Positions 35,350 to 46,850 of a stretch of DNA of 54,714 bases are shown here, piece after piece. Every line of letters starts with the position of its first letter. Position 1 is the stretch's first letter. The notes beneath the pieces are model-generated. The model saw only the letters and a program-made list of their open reading frames with translations. It was not told the origin of the DNA and did not search any database. This DNA comes from Gonium pectorale (Eukaryota; Chlorophyta; Chlorophyceae; Chlamydomonadales; Volvocaceae), in assembly GCA_001584585.1 (NCBI GenBank), contig LSYV01000078.1:159235-213948 (forward strand). The letters run 5' to 3'. A program made the translations under genes and the position numbers.

Positions 35350-38300
35350 CTGCTGCTGCTGCTGCTGGCGGGCTCTGGCGGCACGTGCAACGCACCGTCC
35401 CGTTCACCCCCGCGGTCGACATCCCCTGAAACTGAGCGCCTCGAGCCCCTGCTCCGGCTGCCGCCGCCGCTGCGGCGACTGCTGCTGAGGCTTCCGCTCC
35501 TTGATGCCCTCCCCGACGGCGGGTCCGGCGGCGCCGGCCGCGCAACCACCGGCGGCGCAGCGCTGCGGCGGCTGTCCGCGGTCTTGGCGCGGCGGCGGCT
35601 GGCGGCCGTGGTCATGCGGCTGGGGGCGGCGGAGGCGGAGTAGTACGAATGGAAGTCTTCGTCATATTCGTCTTCATACTCGTCTTCCTCCTCATCGTCC
35701 CCAGCCTCCTCCTCCTCCTTCTCTGCCGCGGCCGACTCCTTGTCCGTTTCCTCCGGCTCCGGCTCGGTATCTTTCGCCTCCGGCTCTGGCTCCGGCTCTG
35801 CAGCTATCGCCTCCGGCTCTGGCGCCGCCTCCGACGCTTCCACTGCCGCTCCTACCGCCTCCGCCTGCTCCTCGGCCTTGGCCTCCTCCTCTGCTGCCTC
35901 CGCCTCCGTCGGGTTCACCGCCGGCTCCGCTGCTTCCTCCTCCTCCTCGTCCGCCGCCGCCTCTTTCTCCGGCTCCGCTGCCTCCACTTCCTCGTCCTGT
36001 GCTGCCGTTGCCTCCTCAGCTGCCCTCGCCTCCGCCGCCGCCCTCGCCTCCTCTGCCGCCCTCGCCTCCTCCGCCGCCCTCGCCTCCTCCGCTGCCCTCG
36101 CCTCCTCCGCTGCCCTCGCCTCCTCCGCTGCCCTCGCCTCCTCCGCTGCCCTCGCCTTCGCCTCCGCCTCCGCTGCCCTCGCCTCCTCCGCTGCCTTTGC
36201 CTTCGCCTCCGCCTCCGCCGCCTCCTTCTTCGCCCTCTCCTGCTCCGGATCCGGCTCCTTCTTCTCTGGCTCGTCCACGATACCCATCCGCATCCGCATC
36301 CGCCGCCTCGCCGCCTCCATAGCCGCCGCCAGCGCCTCCTCCTCCGTCAGCTCCTTCGCCTCCTCCTTCACCTCCTCCTTCTTGACCTCCTTTCCCCCTT
36401 TCGGAGCGGCCGGCTTCGCCTCCTCGTGCGCCAGCTCCTCCTCTGCCTCCTTCGCCTCCTCCTCTTTCTGCTCTTCCGCCTCCACCTCCTCCTCGTGCTT
36501 TGCTGCCGTGACGTGCGCCTCCTCATCAACTTCGCGGTTCTGCCGCGCCTCGGCCTCCGCCTCCGCCGCCACCGCCGCCGCCGCTGCGGCATGCACGCCG
36601 TCCTCCTCGTGCGGCTCGCCCGGCGGCGGCGTGGGCAACCCCGGCGGCGTCAGGGGCACGGCGCTCTCGCTGACTCGGCTCTGAACACTGTTGGTCGACC
36701 GGATGACCTGCAGGTCGGCTATGCCGGCGGCCAGGGTCGGCAGCTGCTGATCGGAGCTGGCGGCCGAAGCGGCGCGCGGCGGCTCCGGCACCGCCTCCGC
36801 GGCCTTTGCCTCGGGCTCCTGCGCCGCGTCAGGCTTGTCGCCTTCCGCCCCGCTCTCGCCCTCCTCCTTCTCTTGCTTCTTCGCAGCGGCCTCATCCTCG
36901 CCCTGCGGATCCAAGGGCGGGCACGCCCACCCGTGAGCGGCGGGGAAGGGGGCAACCTACGCAAGCCCTGCGACCCGTGGACAGCGGGGGACGGACCGCC
37001 ATTCCACGCATGGCGGGTACGACACTGCTGCGGCGGGTACGACATTGCTGCGGAACACCACCTTCCCAGCCCACAATTCCAGCCATACAAGCCCTTATCC
37101 CGTAAACAACGTGCCCTGTTGCACGCAGCCCATGCCTGACCCCGACCCCGATCCCCGACGCCCCGACTGTTCCCGGCCCAGTCCCGATACATCTCCTGAA
37201 ACGATTCGCTCTTCCCACCCCTTTGCCCTCTCGCCCTCCACCTGCTCCTCAGTGGATTCCTATCCGCCCCTGCCCCCAAGCCAGTCCGTTGCCGCCTTAC
37301 GCACCCACATGCGGGCCCCCCCACCCCACCCCACCCCCCTTTGCCCCCCACCCCCCACCCACCCACCTCGTCCTCCACCTCCTCGATAGTCAGCAGCGGG
37401 CCAAAGCCGTTGTTGTGGATCACGCTCACGTCAGCCTCGCCCTCGCCCTGCGGCAGTTGTGGGGAACACGGGGCTTAAGTGCTCGGGAACGACTCCCCAG
37501 CTCTCGTCGCCCAGATTGAACAACCAACGCCAACGATAATCCTCCCGGAACCCTCACCCCCACCCTCGCCCTCGCCCTCGCCCTCGCCTATCCGCGGCCA
37601 CCCACACGCGCTGCAACAGCCCACGCGAGATGCTAGCCGACACAGCGCCAGCGGTCTGTGGCCTGCGGCAGCCAAGCCCCGGGCGGAAGGCCGCGGGCGC
37701 CCGCCCGCCAACCGCCCCAACCCGAATCCCTGCCCAACTTCCGACTGACGCACCCGCGGGCCGTCCAGGTCCCTCAGCCCCAGGCTCGCAAGGCGCTCCG
37801 CAGCTTGCGCTGACTTGGCGCCCACTCCCGGAGTGCGCTCCAGCAGATCCCTGCGGCGGGAGGGCCGGTGGGGAGGAGGTGAGTGAACACGGCGCCATTT
37901 GGGGTGAGCCGTTGGGGTGCCGCAGGCAGGGGTGGGGGTGAAGATTGGAAGGCGTTCACGGTAGAGGAGCTCGAAGCGGGGAGGGTAGAGGGTTGGAAGG
38001 CATTCTCAGTAGAGAAGCCCATGGGGCGCATAGAGCTCCCGACCGGTAACAACTGGCTGAGCGCTGCGGGTGGGAGGGGCCAGGGTCCCCGGTGAGCGCA
38101 CTCCCGGTTATTGCCGATGCCGCGCCTCCCGGTGGTCCTGTGCATGAATGGACCGCATGGCCGGGTGGTTTGACGGGTTTATTAGCCCGAACCGGCCGAA
38201 TCCCTGGCTGACTGTGTTCCCAAGCCCAGCCCGTGGACCTGACCCGGCCCGAACGTCCGACTGGCATAGAGGGGGAGCCTAGGTGCTGCTGGCGACGCGT

Positions 38301-40888
38301 AGTCCGAAGGGGGCGGCAGTGGGCGCATTGAAGCGGGGAGGGGGAGGCGCTGCGCCTGGGCCCTGGGAGCGAGAGGGCGGGCGGCCGGGAGGCCCTGTTG
38401 GCCCCTCCGGCGTGCTCCCTCCCTCACGCGGTTGTGCATCCCGTCTTGTCGGCTGCCGTCGGCGCGACCACGGCACAACAACAGGGCAGCAGCCGCATGG
38501 AGTATGGCACCGTTCTCGGAGCTTTGGTCTCCGTCCTCCTGGCTACCCTCGCTGACGCCCCCATTCCTGCCACAACGCCTCTGAGCTGCGGACCGCTACA
38601 GCTGGCATGCATATGCCACTGCCCCCCAAACAAAGCAAGGACGGCATGCGCCTAAGGCCTCTCAAGTGAGGCCGCCTTTCCACTTTTCTGACTCCAAACA
38701 AAGCAGGTGGCGGGACGCGTTCCAAGCACGTTACCACGAGCTATGCCACCTTACCACCCCTCCGAGCCGCGATGATTGCGGATTACGGTTCGCCCCCGAC
38801 GGCCCCCACCTGCGCCGCTTGTTGATGAGCTCCAGGAAGTAGGGGTCCAGCGGGTGGGAAGGCTGCTTGGCGCCCGTGTCCTTGTTGCTGCGGGGGCGGG
38901 GGGCGTGGTGGCGATGGCGCAGTCGCAGTGGCGCAGTGGCGCGGTGGCGGTGGTGGTGGCGTGGGCACGCAGGATCAGGAGCGCAGGCTAGATTGGGGCG
39001 GCTTGGGAACCCCAGGGGCTGTGCGGTGCCCCCGACCCCTTACCCCTGACCTTCGCCCCGAACCCCACCCGGACCGTTACCCGCCCCAGTCACCCCGGCC
39101 TCGGCCTCGACCCCGACCACTATCTCACATGAACTCGGGGTTCCCGTCCTCGTCCTCTCCCTCCTCCCAGTTGGGCGGCAGCGGCGCGGAGATGGCCATG
39201 CGCCCCACCTCCAGCACGTAGGGATCCTCCTCCTTGGAGATGCCCAGGTAGTCGCACATGGCCAGCACCTGCGGCGGCGTTGCGGGGGCGGCGGGCGTGG
39301 GAAAGAGGGGAGGAGGAGGACCCAAAGGGGCCCAACAGGCAACAAAAAGTGCACGGACGCGCCGCCGACCTCCCCAACAAGCCCCGCTCACAAGTACAAA
39401 CAACCCCTCCTCGTCACGTTGTCGCCCTCCAGCCCTGGTCTACGGCCCGCCCTTCCCGCCGGCGCGGCGCGGCCCGCCACGTCACACACACGCGCCGCGG
39501 CCGCGACGTACCTCCTGGGGGCTGGGCGGCTGCGCCGCCTCCGCGTCGTCCAGCTGCTTGTTGCCTCCCTTCTGCTCCATAAACACCAGCCCGCGGTAGT
39601 ACGACAGCAGCGGGTGCGCCCGATGCACCTCGCCCGTGTCAGTCTCCACGTACTCCCTAAAGGGCGAGTGGTGGCGGGATTAGTGGTTGTGGTTGTGGTT
39701 GTGGTGGTGGCGGTGGTGGTGGTGGTGGGGGCGGCCGAGTGAGGATGCTTCGGGCGGGGGTGGGAGTGGTGGTGGTTGTGTATGCAGGGGGGGGTAGAGG
39801 GTTGGAAGGCATTCTCAGTAGAGGTGGGGGGGTAGAGGGGGGGAGGGCTACCCGGCGAACCCAAGGGCAGGATGAGTTCGGGGGCGCCTTGCGGCGAGGC
39901 CGGGGGCGCAGGCCTTCGCTGCCCCGCGTGACAGCAGGGATCTGGCCCAGCAGCACATGCGTCTGCCCCAGGCCCCAGCACCAGCACCAACACAAAGCCC
40001 CAGCCTGGGTTCCCAGCCCTGCCCCCGCCCCTTCCCGCAGCCGCAGCCCCGGCGGCTTCCGGCTAGGCGCGTGCTAAGCGACACGCTCCTTGTCCTTCAG
40101 CGCCCAGCCCCTCCTCAGCCTAGGCCCGCCCCAGGGCCCGCCTCGGCTGCATAGCCACCGGGCCCAGGTCCCTGGTCCTCACCAGCGGCCCTCAATCGCG
40201 TCGAAGGTTGCCTGCCAGCCCTCCGGAAGGGACGCGGGCCGCAGCATCTCCGCGAGTATGGCCCGCACCGCCGGGCCGTCGTCCTGCAGGTGCACAGCAT
40301 ACGGTGTACGGCGTACGGTTGAGAGGGATGCGCTCCGGAGCCATGACTCAGTGGTTAGACCGGTCTGACCGGTATGCAAGAAGGGCGATCCCCTCTCCGT
40401 GCCATGCATAGCCCCACCCGTCAACGCACGCTGCAGGCCTCCAATACACATTCTCAAGCAGCTGTTGGGCACACACAACCGGCGTGCAGCTGGTGAACCT
40501 AAAACGGCGCTCTATCAGCAGTGAGGTTGCCTGCCGGCCTGCACGGAGGATCACTCTAACCCGAAAGGGGGCTTGAAGCGACGGGCGGGTGCACAGATAA
40601 GCCCTGCCCTGCAGCTAGCCAGTGTTCGTCTGAAAGCGAGAGCCTCGGCCGGTTTTGCAACGGCCAGCCGCGTGCAGCTGACCGCCTCAGCGCGCCTGGC
40701 ATACCGCCAAGCGGCCGTACGCACCCCCAGACCCCATTTGGACGCTGACACCCGTGGGGCCCTTCGACAATTTTCCGAAGGGCCCCTGTCTGGCAGGTGC
40801 CATCCCCCCCCCTTACCGGTGCGATGCCCAGGTCCGCTGCAGCTGCTGCCATCGCATCCGGAGATACATCTACCCCGTCGTCCACCAT
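35350..40888 (-). CDS. Tandem CEP164-like WW-module protein with Glu/Ala-rich region (3' end in gap)
   Basis: Probably a scaffold. Exons: 40888-40817, 40283-40183, 39656-39512, 39268-39129, 38887-38810, 37850-37754, 37447-37367, 36902 into the gap. All phases agree, giving about 755 residues before the gap. The ATG at 40888 is the first after an in-frame TAG. Two similar modules each have a short helix (DLGIAP; DYLGISKEEDPYVLEV), then a WW-like domain: LPEGW with WEYVETDTGEVHRAHPLLSYY (about 44-83), and LPPNW with FINKDTGAKQPSHPLDPYF (about 140-180). This order and the HP-xx-YY/YF ending resemble the N-terminus of the centriolar distal-appendage protein CEP164, which has one such module. Then come an acidic segment, about eight EEARAA repeats, a Glu/Asp block (EDEYEDEYDEDF) and an Arg/Ser-rich end. 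Assignment to the CEP164 group is inference. Confidence 0.8.
36011..36200 (-). repeat. 18-bp coding minisatellite (EEARAA repeat)
   Basis: About eight imperfect 18-bp units in the last visible exon of the WW-module gene encode Glu-Glu-Ala-Arg-Ala-Ala. A six-residue period does not fit a coiled-coil heptad, so a single extended helix is more likely than a dimeric coil. Confidence 0.85.
37986..38014 (+). repeat. 29-bp intron repeat, copy 1
   Basis: Identical over 29 bp to 39795-39823 (starts TAGAGGGTTGG, ends CTCAGTAGAG). A diverged third copy lies at about 37944-37970. All are in introns of the WW-module gene. Confidence 0.85.
39681..39736. repeat. GTGGTT/GTG microsatellite in WW-gene intron
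   Basis: Repeated GGTTGT units pass into GGT triplets and a G run, in the intron just upstream (on the plus strand) of the exon ending at 39656. Confidence 0.8.
39795..39823 (+). repeat. 29-bp intron repeat, copy 2
   Basis: Second identical copy of the element at 37986-38014, in a different intron of the same gene and in the same orientation. Confidence 0.85.
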
Positions 40889-41397
40889 CTCCTCGGTATG
40901 GCGATGCGGACGCGGCCAGCAGCGCTAACAAGCCGCTGCCAAGTCGCTTAGAGATGGCCCTTGCGTTCAGATGAACGCCGAAGTTCACATTTATAGGATG
41001 TGCAGCGGAAATCTGACATTGCAGCCGCAGGAAATCGCCCGCTCTTAAGCCGCATGCACAAATGGCACCAGAAAGTGCCACGCGTTGCCTCTGTGATTTT
41101 CAGCTAGGTCATTGTTCAAATGAATATGTATCACTTGAATGCAGGCATACGCTTGGACGCCCAACCGCGCCCGGGGCACCAGAGCGTTGAGAGTTTTAAC
41201 AATCGGTACTAGGTTCGCATCGCTTCGTCACTGCAAAGGCAGGTAACTGCGGAATGCTGCGAAACAGAAACAGTACGACAGTACGACGAGGGAGGGGAGG
41301 GTTCTCCCTTTGGCCTGTCCAACCATGCCAACGCCTTAGCCGCTGACCTGCTTCTCTCTCGGACCCCTCGCCCCTCATCTAGGAACCAGCCACCAAA
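40889..41397. promoter_or_regulatory. Shared divergent promoter region, WW-module gene and plastid L33
   Basis: The start codons of the minus-strand WW-module gene (40888) and the plus-strand L33 gene (41398) are 509 bp apart with nothing coding between, so both promoters and both 5' UTRs must lie here. I see no clear TATA box. A pyrimidine-rich stretch (CTTCTCTCTCGG) precedes the L33 start. Confidence 0.6.
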
Positions 41398-42012
<615 letters not shown>

Positions 42013-42643
42013 ACGTGGTCTTCCGGCCTAGGAAGGACTTGCAGCTGGAGCACGTGTGAGCCGGTTTTAGCGGCAAGAGCAGCTGGAGCAAAGCGGCAAG
42101 AGCTGGAGCATGGCTTTGGTCGCTGCTGGAGCGCACGCACAGCCTTCGGTCGGGTTTTGCCGTTCTTCAGGCGATGATCCGCGGGGCATTTGTGATGGGA
42201 GTCCTGTATGCATCAGGACGGGGGCGACCCATTCATGTGGCGGACGTGGTCGCCACTGGGAAGGGTTGGCACGCGGGCGCTTTGCCGGAAATGAGGTTTC
42301 AACATTCCGTGCATAGGCGGCTACTGGTCAACGACTGCCCTGTGCACAGCGTCGTAGGCATATGCTCCTGTTTCCAAGGGTGGCCCCTCGCAACCTGCAA
42401 GCCTTGGGAGGCAGAGTAGGCGCCTGGGTTGCGGGTATGGATAATGGATTGATATACACATCGGGGTTCTGAGGCATGCAGCGCAAAGATCCCTTCTGTG
42501 CGGTCTGGCGATTTTGAGTCCTCTAGCCGGCCGCTTTTTTAGGTGAGGTGCGCTGCTGGTCTCCGACCGCGTTTCGAGTGTTGCTGTTTTTTAGGCCCTA
42601 TACATCGTAGTGTGACGAGCGCGGGGGTAGTTCCCCGCAGAGA

Positions 42644-42648
42644 TGTAA
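42644..42648 (+). terminator. TGTAA poly(A) signal, probable end of the L33 mRNA
   Basis: First TGTAA after the L33 stop, giving a 3' UTR of about 630 nt, a normal length in these algae. Confidence 0.55.
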
Positions 42649-44009
42649 GGCACACAAAGTATGCCCACCCGGCGCCCTCCATTGTGTGTTGTTCTCCAGG
42701 CCGCGCTGTGCGTGCACATGGAGCTCGTTGGTTGGCTGCCGCGATACAGAGCCTGGCAGGGACTCCTGCGTTTTGCCTTGTTTGGTGAATTTACACAAAG
42801 TGGCTGTAGGTACGAAAAGTGTGCTGCCTATCAACTCAGTGCGTCTGGCGCGCACTGCTAGTTGCCATCACATGATGGAGGCGCGAGGCGGACGTGACCG
42901 CCGCCCGCGTCAGCCTCAGGCCTCCATGTGGCTCCAACTTACCATCCCATCAGCCAGCGCTTCAGATGGTCGGTGGCAGCCACGCGGCACGGCAAAAACA
43001 TGGGCATATCTGACAAGATAACGCGGGGTTTAATAGAAGCGTGACGCGCTTGGCTGGATAAGTAGCAAGATAGGCTTCCCCTTGCCCCGTAGTCGCCGAG
43101 ACAGCCGCCTCGTGGCAGCAAGCTGGTTCACTGGTGCTACCTCTACCGCATTCGCCGTTGCTGGTTCGGGCATTTCGAATCCGCGGGAGTGCATTTTTGT
43201 CCAGTGCCGGTATCGGTAGGCGTGGGTACGGGTATGTATGATGCAACCGCATGACATTATGGGGACCTCTGCTTCGCCCACAGGAATAGTCCAGACGGCG
43301 CGATTTTTGGAGCAAGTCCATGTGAAAACTTTGGAGTCCACCATTGGCGGATGGCCGCTGGAGCACCATGATCTGTGCCCGGGGCTCACGTCCACGCTGG
43401 GAATCTGGGACGTCTACGCTTGGGTCACGCAGTCCCAGGTGCATGCCCCTCTTTCTCTGCAGGTTCTGCCATTTTACCAGTGGAGCGCCGACCCACGGGC
43501 CGTAGCGGGCTTTGAGATTGGCAAACATCCCCAATTGCGTGTATTGCACAGTATTGCACATTTACCAATGCAATGTGCCTTCAGATCGCACCTCAGAGGT
43601 GGCCGGGGGCAAGCGCGCACGTGTGGCGGGAAAGTAGGCCCACTGATCGGGGACTACTGCATATGCGCATGCGAGACGTGAGACCTTGCGTGTGCATACC
43701 TGTCGGCCTGGTACTTGGCGCCGTTGAAAAGCGAGTGTCGTCCACACTCCTGTTGCTTGCCCCAGCTGTTTGCGATTCTTCCTCAACGAAACAATACCGA
43801 AACGATTGGTTACATAGCAAAAAAAGTCCACACCTGTCTTTGTTGAGTAGCGACAAAAAACGCGAATTTAAGCAGGTCTCGCTTTGCATCCCGTCAAATT
43901 ACCAATATCCAGCGCTTTGTAATTCGACACTAAGAGGCTGGCTCCGTTCTGGCGGGTTGGCGGTCCTCGGTCTCGGCGGCCGCGATAAAGCGGTATCGGG
44001 GGCTCCGCT
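42649..44009. other. Intergenic region between L33 and the PP4 subunit
   Basis: Lower GC than the neighbours. Two overlapping ORFs on opposite strands (43238-43681 plus, 147 codons; 42962-43561 minus, 199 codons) have no motif I recognise and no matching splice partners. The 3' part should contain the promoter and 5' UTR of the gene starting at 44010; no TATA box is evident. Confidence 0.5.
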
Positions 44010-46184
44010 ATGGCGGAGCAAGCCGAGCCTATGGACATAGCAGCTGACGGAGTAGATGGACCCGGATCAACGGCTTCGGCGGGCGACTACATCGCAAGCG
44101 AGGCACACCTGTTGGCGTTCACTCGCCTTCCCTTGGAGGAGCGAGCCCTGACTCCGCAGCTGCGAGGAGTGTTAGCTGAATCAGCGCTGACAGGACGGAT
44201 TCGATACAAGTGGCCCCTACTTCGACCGCTCATTGACTTTGTGCTGGAGCAGGTGTGGGCTGTGCGATCAAACTGGATCGCCATGAACGTAAATATGGAT
44301 GCCGAACTGCATCGGTTTCACTTGCAGGTGCTGACCGCCTACGATGCCGAGACCCGCGTGGAGGTGGGACCGCCGGGGCCGGACTCGGTGTCCGAGACCG
44401 TCGAGCGGTTTCAGAAGCTTCTCGCAGCATTCAGCGATGCACCGTGGACCTTCCAGCGGCTCTGCGAAATCCTGCTGGAGCCAAAGCGCCAGTACTCCCG
44501 GCTTCCCAAGGCAAGCCCCCGGTGTCTCTCGTTATGCGTCCCGTGTAGCATCACAGGAAGGGGAAAACACCCAGGGGCGGGATGCCTGGTGGAGGCTTGC
44601 CAGTGTGCTGCAAGCTACACAAGCTACAGCGTCCAGGGAGAAGCCCACCTGCTCACCTCCGCTCATCATACCGCCACTCGTCGATTCATGACATCCTTGG
44701 AGAATGCCCTACCCTCGGTCAGCTCTCCCCGCCCTTAATCAGTATCCCCCTTTCACATTTGGTGTGTCCTCCCGCCTGGTCGCTCCTGCCTTGCTGCGCG
44801 CAGCTGGTGTTGGCCATTGAAAAGTGCCTGCTGGTGACGACGGAGCAGCCGCCGGACACGGATCTGCCGCCCCTGCCGCTCTGCAGCTCGCTGGGCCCAG
44901 TTAACGTGAACCCGCCGACGGTGTACACCAACACGCACCACCACGCCAGCCACGGGGGCCACGGCGCAGGCTCTGCAGGCGGCGCGGATGACTCTGCAGC
45001 CTTCACCAACTCAATGCTGGACCTGCGCCACCACTCACACAACCACCACCATGTCGGCAATCACGTCGGGACGCCTGAGCACATAGAGGAGGACCACTGG
45101 TGGGTTCACTTCGGGTTTGATCGCATGATTGGAGGGCTACTTGGGCTGCGGAAGACGACAGGCGGGTGGTGGCCTTTGGGGCCGCACATCGACTTTTTCG
45201 AGTGATGCATGGAGACCCGTCTCCCATCATTTGAGGTCCAGCGCCTTCACGCCCTTGCAGCCGCACTAGAAGGTTGACTTTTGACGACATCATGCAGGCA
45301 CCTGTTCACCTGGCGCGCTCTTATTCACCATGTGTTCGCGTTGCTGCAGGCCGGAGGGTCTTCCAGAGGGCAAAGGCGCCTTCAAGGCGGCGGGAGTGGG
45401 CGTTGGGCTGCACGGCGCCCTGCGGCCCGGCGGCGCCGTCGGGGGCGCCAGCAGCCTAGCCGGGCATGGCACCACGGGAGGGCCGCACCATGGCAGTCCA
45501 GGCGGCGGGTTAGGCAGCCCCGGGGCGCACGACGCCCACCCGCACGGGCACAGCCCAACGCGGCATGCCGGCAGCGGGTCCCCTGGGGCACCAGCGGCCG
45601 CAGCTGCATCGCCTGGCGCTGCGCAGGGGGCAGGCAGTGGCGGGGATAAGGCGGCTGGCGGCGGAGCAGGAGTCGGTGGCGACGGCGGCGGTGCTGGCGG
45701 GGGCTCGCCAGCAGGCAGGAATGGCAACGGCGGGGCTATCGCGGATGCCCATGCCTCTAGCACGTCAACAGCGGCGGCAGCGGCGCACCCACAGGAGCTG
45801 TTGCCTGGCAGCAGCGAGTGCCAAGCGCCAACCAGTGCGACTCTTATCGCCCCGGGCGACGGGCGGGAGCAGCCGCCGATGGTGGGGCCGGAGCCGGAGC
45901 TTGCATCAGGGAGCGATCGGCGCCTGCCGGGAGCCGACTCTGGGCCGGCGAGCACTCCGGCTGCGGATGCGGACGGCGACGTGAACATGGAGCCCGCTCA
46001 AGAGGCGGGGTCGGGCAGGGGGGCTAGCGCGGAGCATCAGGGGCCTGGGGAGTCACTTCCGTGCGGGGCGGCAGCTGAGGCGGTCGGCGGGGCAGGCGGG
46101 GTGGCGCTGGGCCGCCCTGCGGGGCAGGCACTGCACGTGGCGGCAGCCGGCGTGCCCAGCGGCACGTTGCCACCGGGAGGGTGA
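44010..46184 (+). CDS. Protein phosphatase 4 regulatory subunit 2 (PPP4R2 family)
   Basis: A regulatory subunit expected to bind the PP4 catalytic subunit and direct it in DNA repair and other nuclear roles. Exons: 44010-44252, 44328-44510, 44804-45099, 45350-46184 (TGA), 518 residues in one frame. The signature core is PWTFQRLCEILLEPKRQYS, then LVLAIEKCLLVT, matching the PFTIQRLCELL...EKN region of PPP4R2. Upstream, YKWPLLRPLIDFVLEQVL fits the family's helical N-terminus. The C-terminal 350 residues are low-complexity: His-rich (THHHASHGGH), then Gly/Ala-rich, as the family tail is usually disordered. Intron 1 is only 75 bp and in frame, but the family alignment supports its removal. Intron 2 starts with GC. 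The ATG context is GCTATGG. Confidence 0.93.
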
Positions 46185-46474
46185 TGTGGGTCCAGCGCGC
46201 GCAGATGTGGCTCATGTTTTCCTGGCTGCGGTATGCACGCACTTCTTGCATAGCAGGGCTGCGACCGCCACGCGGTTACGAGGCAGTTGGGAGTTGCCCG
46301 TGGACGTTGAATACCTTGCTCCTTGTGACCAGTCTGACTTGAGTCTTTGACCGATACAAAACAAGGAGGCAAGGCCGAAAGCACGTGCCCGCCGTCTTTT
46401 ATTTGGCGCTGCCGCGGACGGATTCACAGGCATGCTGCCGTACAGCTGTATATGCATGCTGCCTTCATCATCCT

Positions 46475-46479
46475 TGTAA
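46475..46479 (+). terminator. TGTAA poly(A) signal of the PPP4R2 gene
   Basis: Located 290 bp past the stop at 46184 and just before the TATA-like box at 46521, which fits a gene boundary here. Confidence 0.65.
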
Positions 46480-46520
46480 ATTGATAGCGTCAGAGAAGAC
46501 ATCACACCATGACCTCTTTG

Positions 46521-46531
46521 TATAATATATA
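46521..46531 (+). promoter_or_regulatory. TATA-like box upstream of the microprotein ORF
   Basis: TATAATATATA, strongly AT-rich in GC-rich surroundings, 42 bp after the PPP4R2 poly(A) signal. The first ATG downstream of it on the plus strand is at 46671. Confidence 0.45.
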
Positions 46532-46670
46532 GTCGCGGTCCGCCAATACTGCCCACGTGCCCAAGCTGCTGGAACACGCACGCGAACTCAGCTGTCCGAA
46601 CTGGTGCTTGTGGACTAACATTCAAGCCCACAGCATTATTCATATCAGCGATCGCACATAAGAGGGTTCC

Positions 46671-46850
46671 ATGTGGGGACAGTTTGTGGAGGCCTGGGGC
46701 CGTCTATCTTGGCGACGCCGGTATGTCTTTGCCGCCAGCTTCATACTATGCACGTTGTCACTCGTCGCCCACTACCATAAACTCTTGACGACTGAGGGCG
46801 CGCTGCTCGCCATCGTGGTCTGCTACTTTAGCATAAGAATCATGAGCTGA
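46671..46850 (+). CDS. Candidate 59-residue two-helix membrane microprotein
   Basis: A single-exon ORF starting MWGQFVEAWGRLSWRRR. It has two hydrophobic segments, YVFAASFILCTLSSLVAHY (about 19-37) and LLAIVVCYFSIRI (about 46-58), separated by a short HKLLTTEGA turn. The basic SWRRR just before the first helix suggests an oriented membrane insertion. Support: a TATA-like box 150 bp upstream, no earlier ATG in between, and a TGTAA 335 bp downstream (47185). I do not recognise the family. It could be a small subunit of an organelle or ER membrane complex, or a chance ORF. No domain or homologue is claimed. Confidence 0.4.
   Translation: MWGQFVEAWGRLSWRRRYVFAASFILCTLSLVAHYHKLLTTEGALLAIVVCYFSIRIMS

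Noticed and set aside
35649..37139. Plus-strand ORF of 496 codons opposite the Glu/Ala-rich exon
   Set aside because: It is the antisense reading of the GAG/GCC-rich repeat, giving only Leu/Arg low complexity. The minus-strand frame is supported by seven upstream exons in phase.
44253..44327. Reading straight through PPP4R2 intron 1 as coding
   Set aside because: The added 25 residues interrupt the family helix; FVLEQ joined to VLTAYD matches PPP4R2 without them, and good GT and CAG sites flank the segment.
46212..46643. Minus-strand ORF of 143 codons
   Set aside because: It lies antisense to the PPP4R2 3' UTR, across its poly(A) signal and the next TATA-like box, and shows no family motif.
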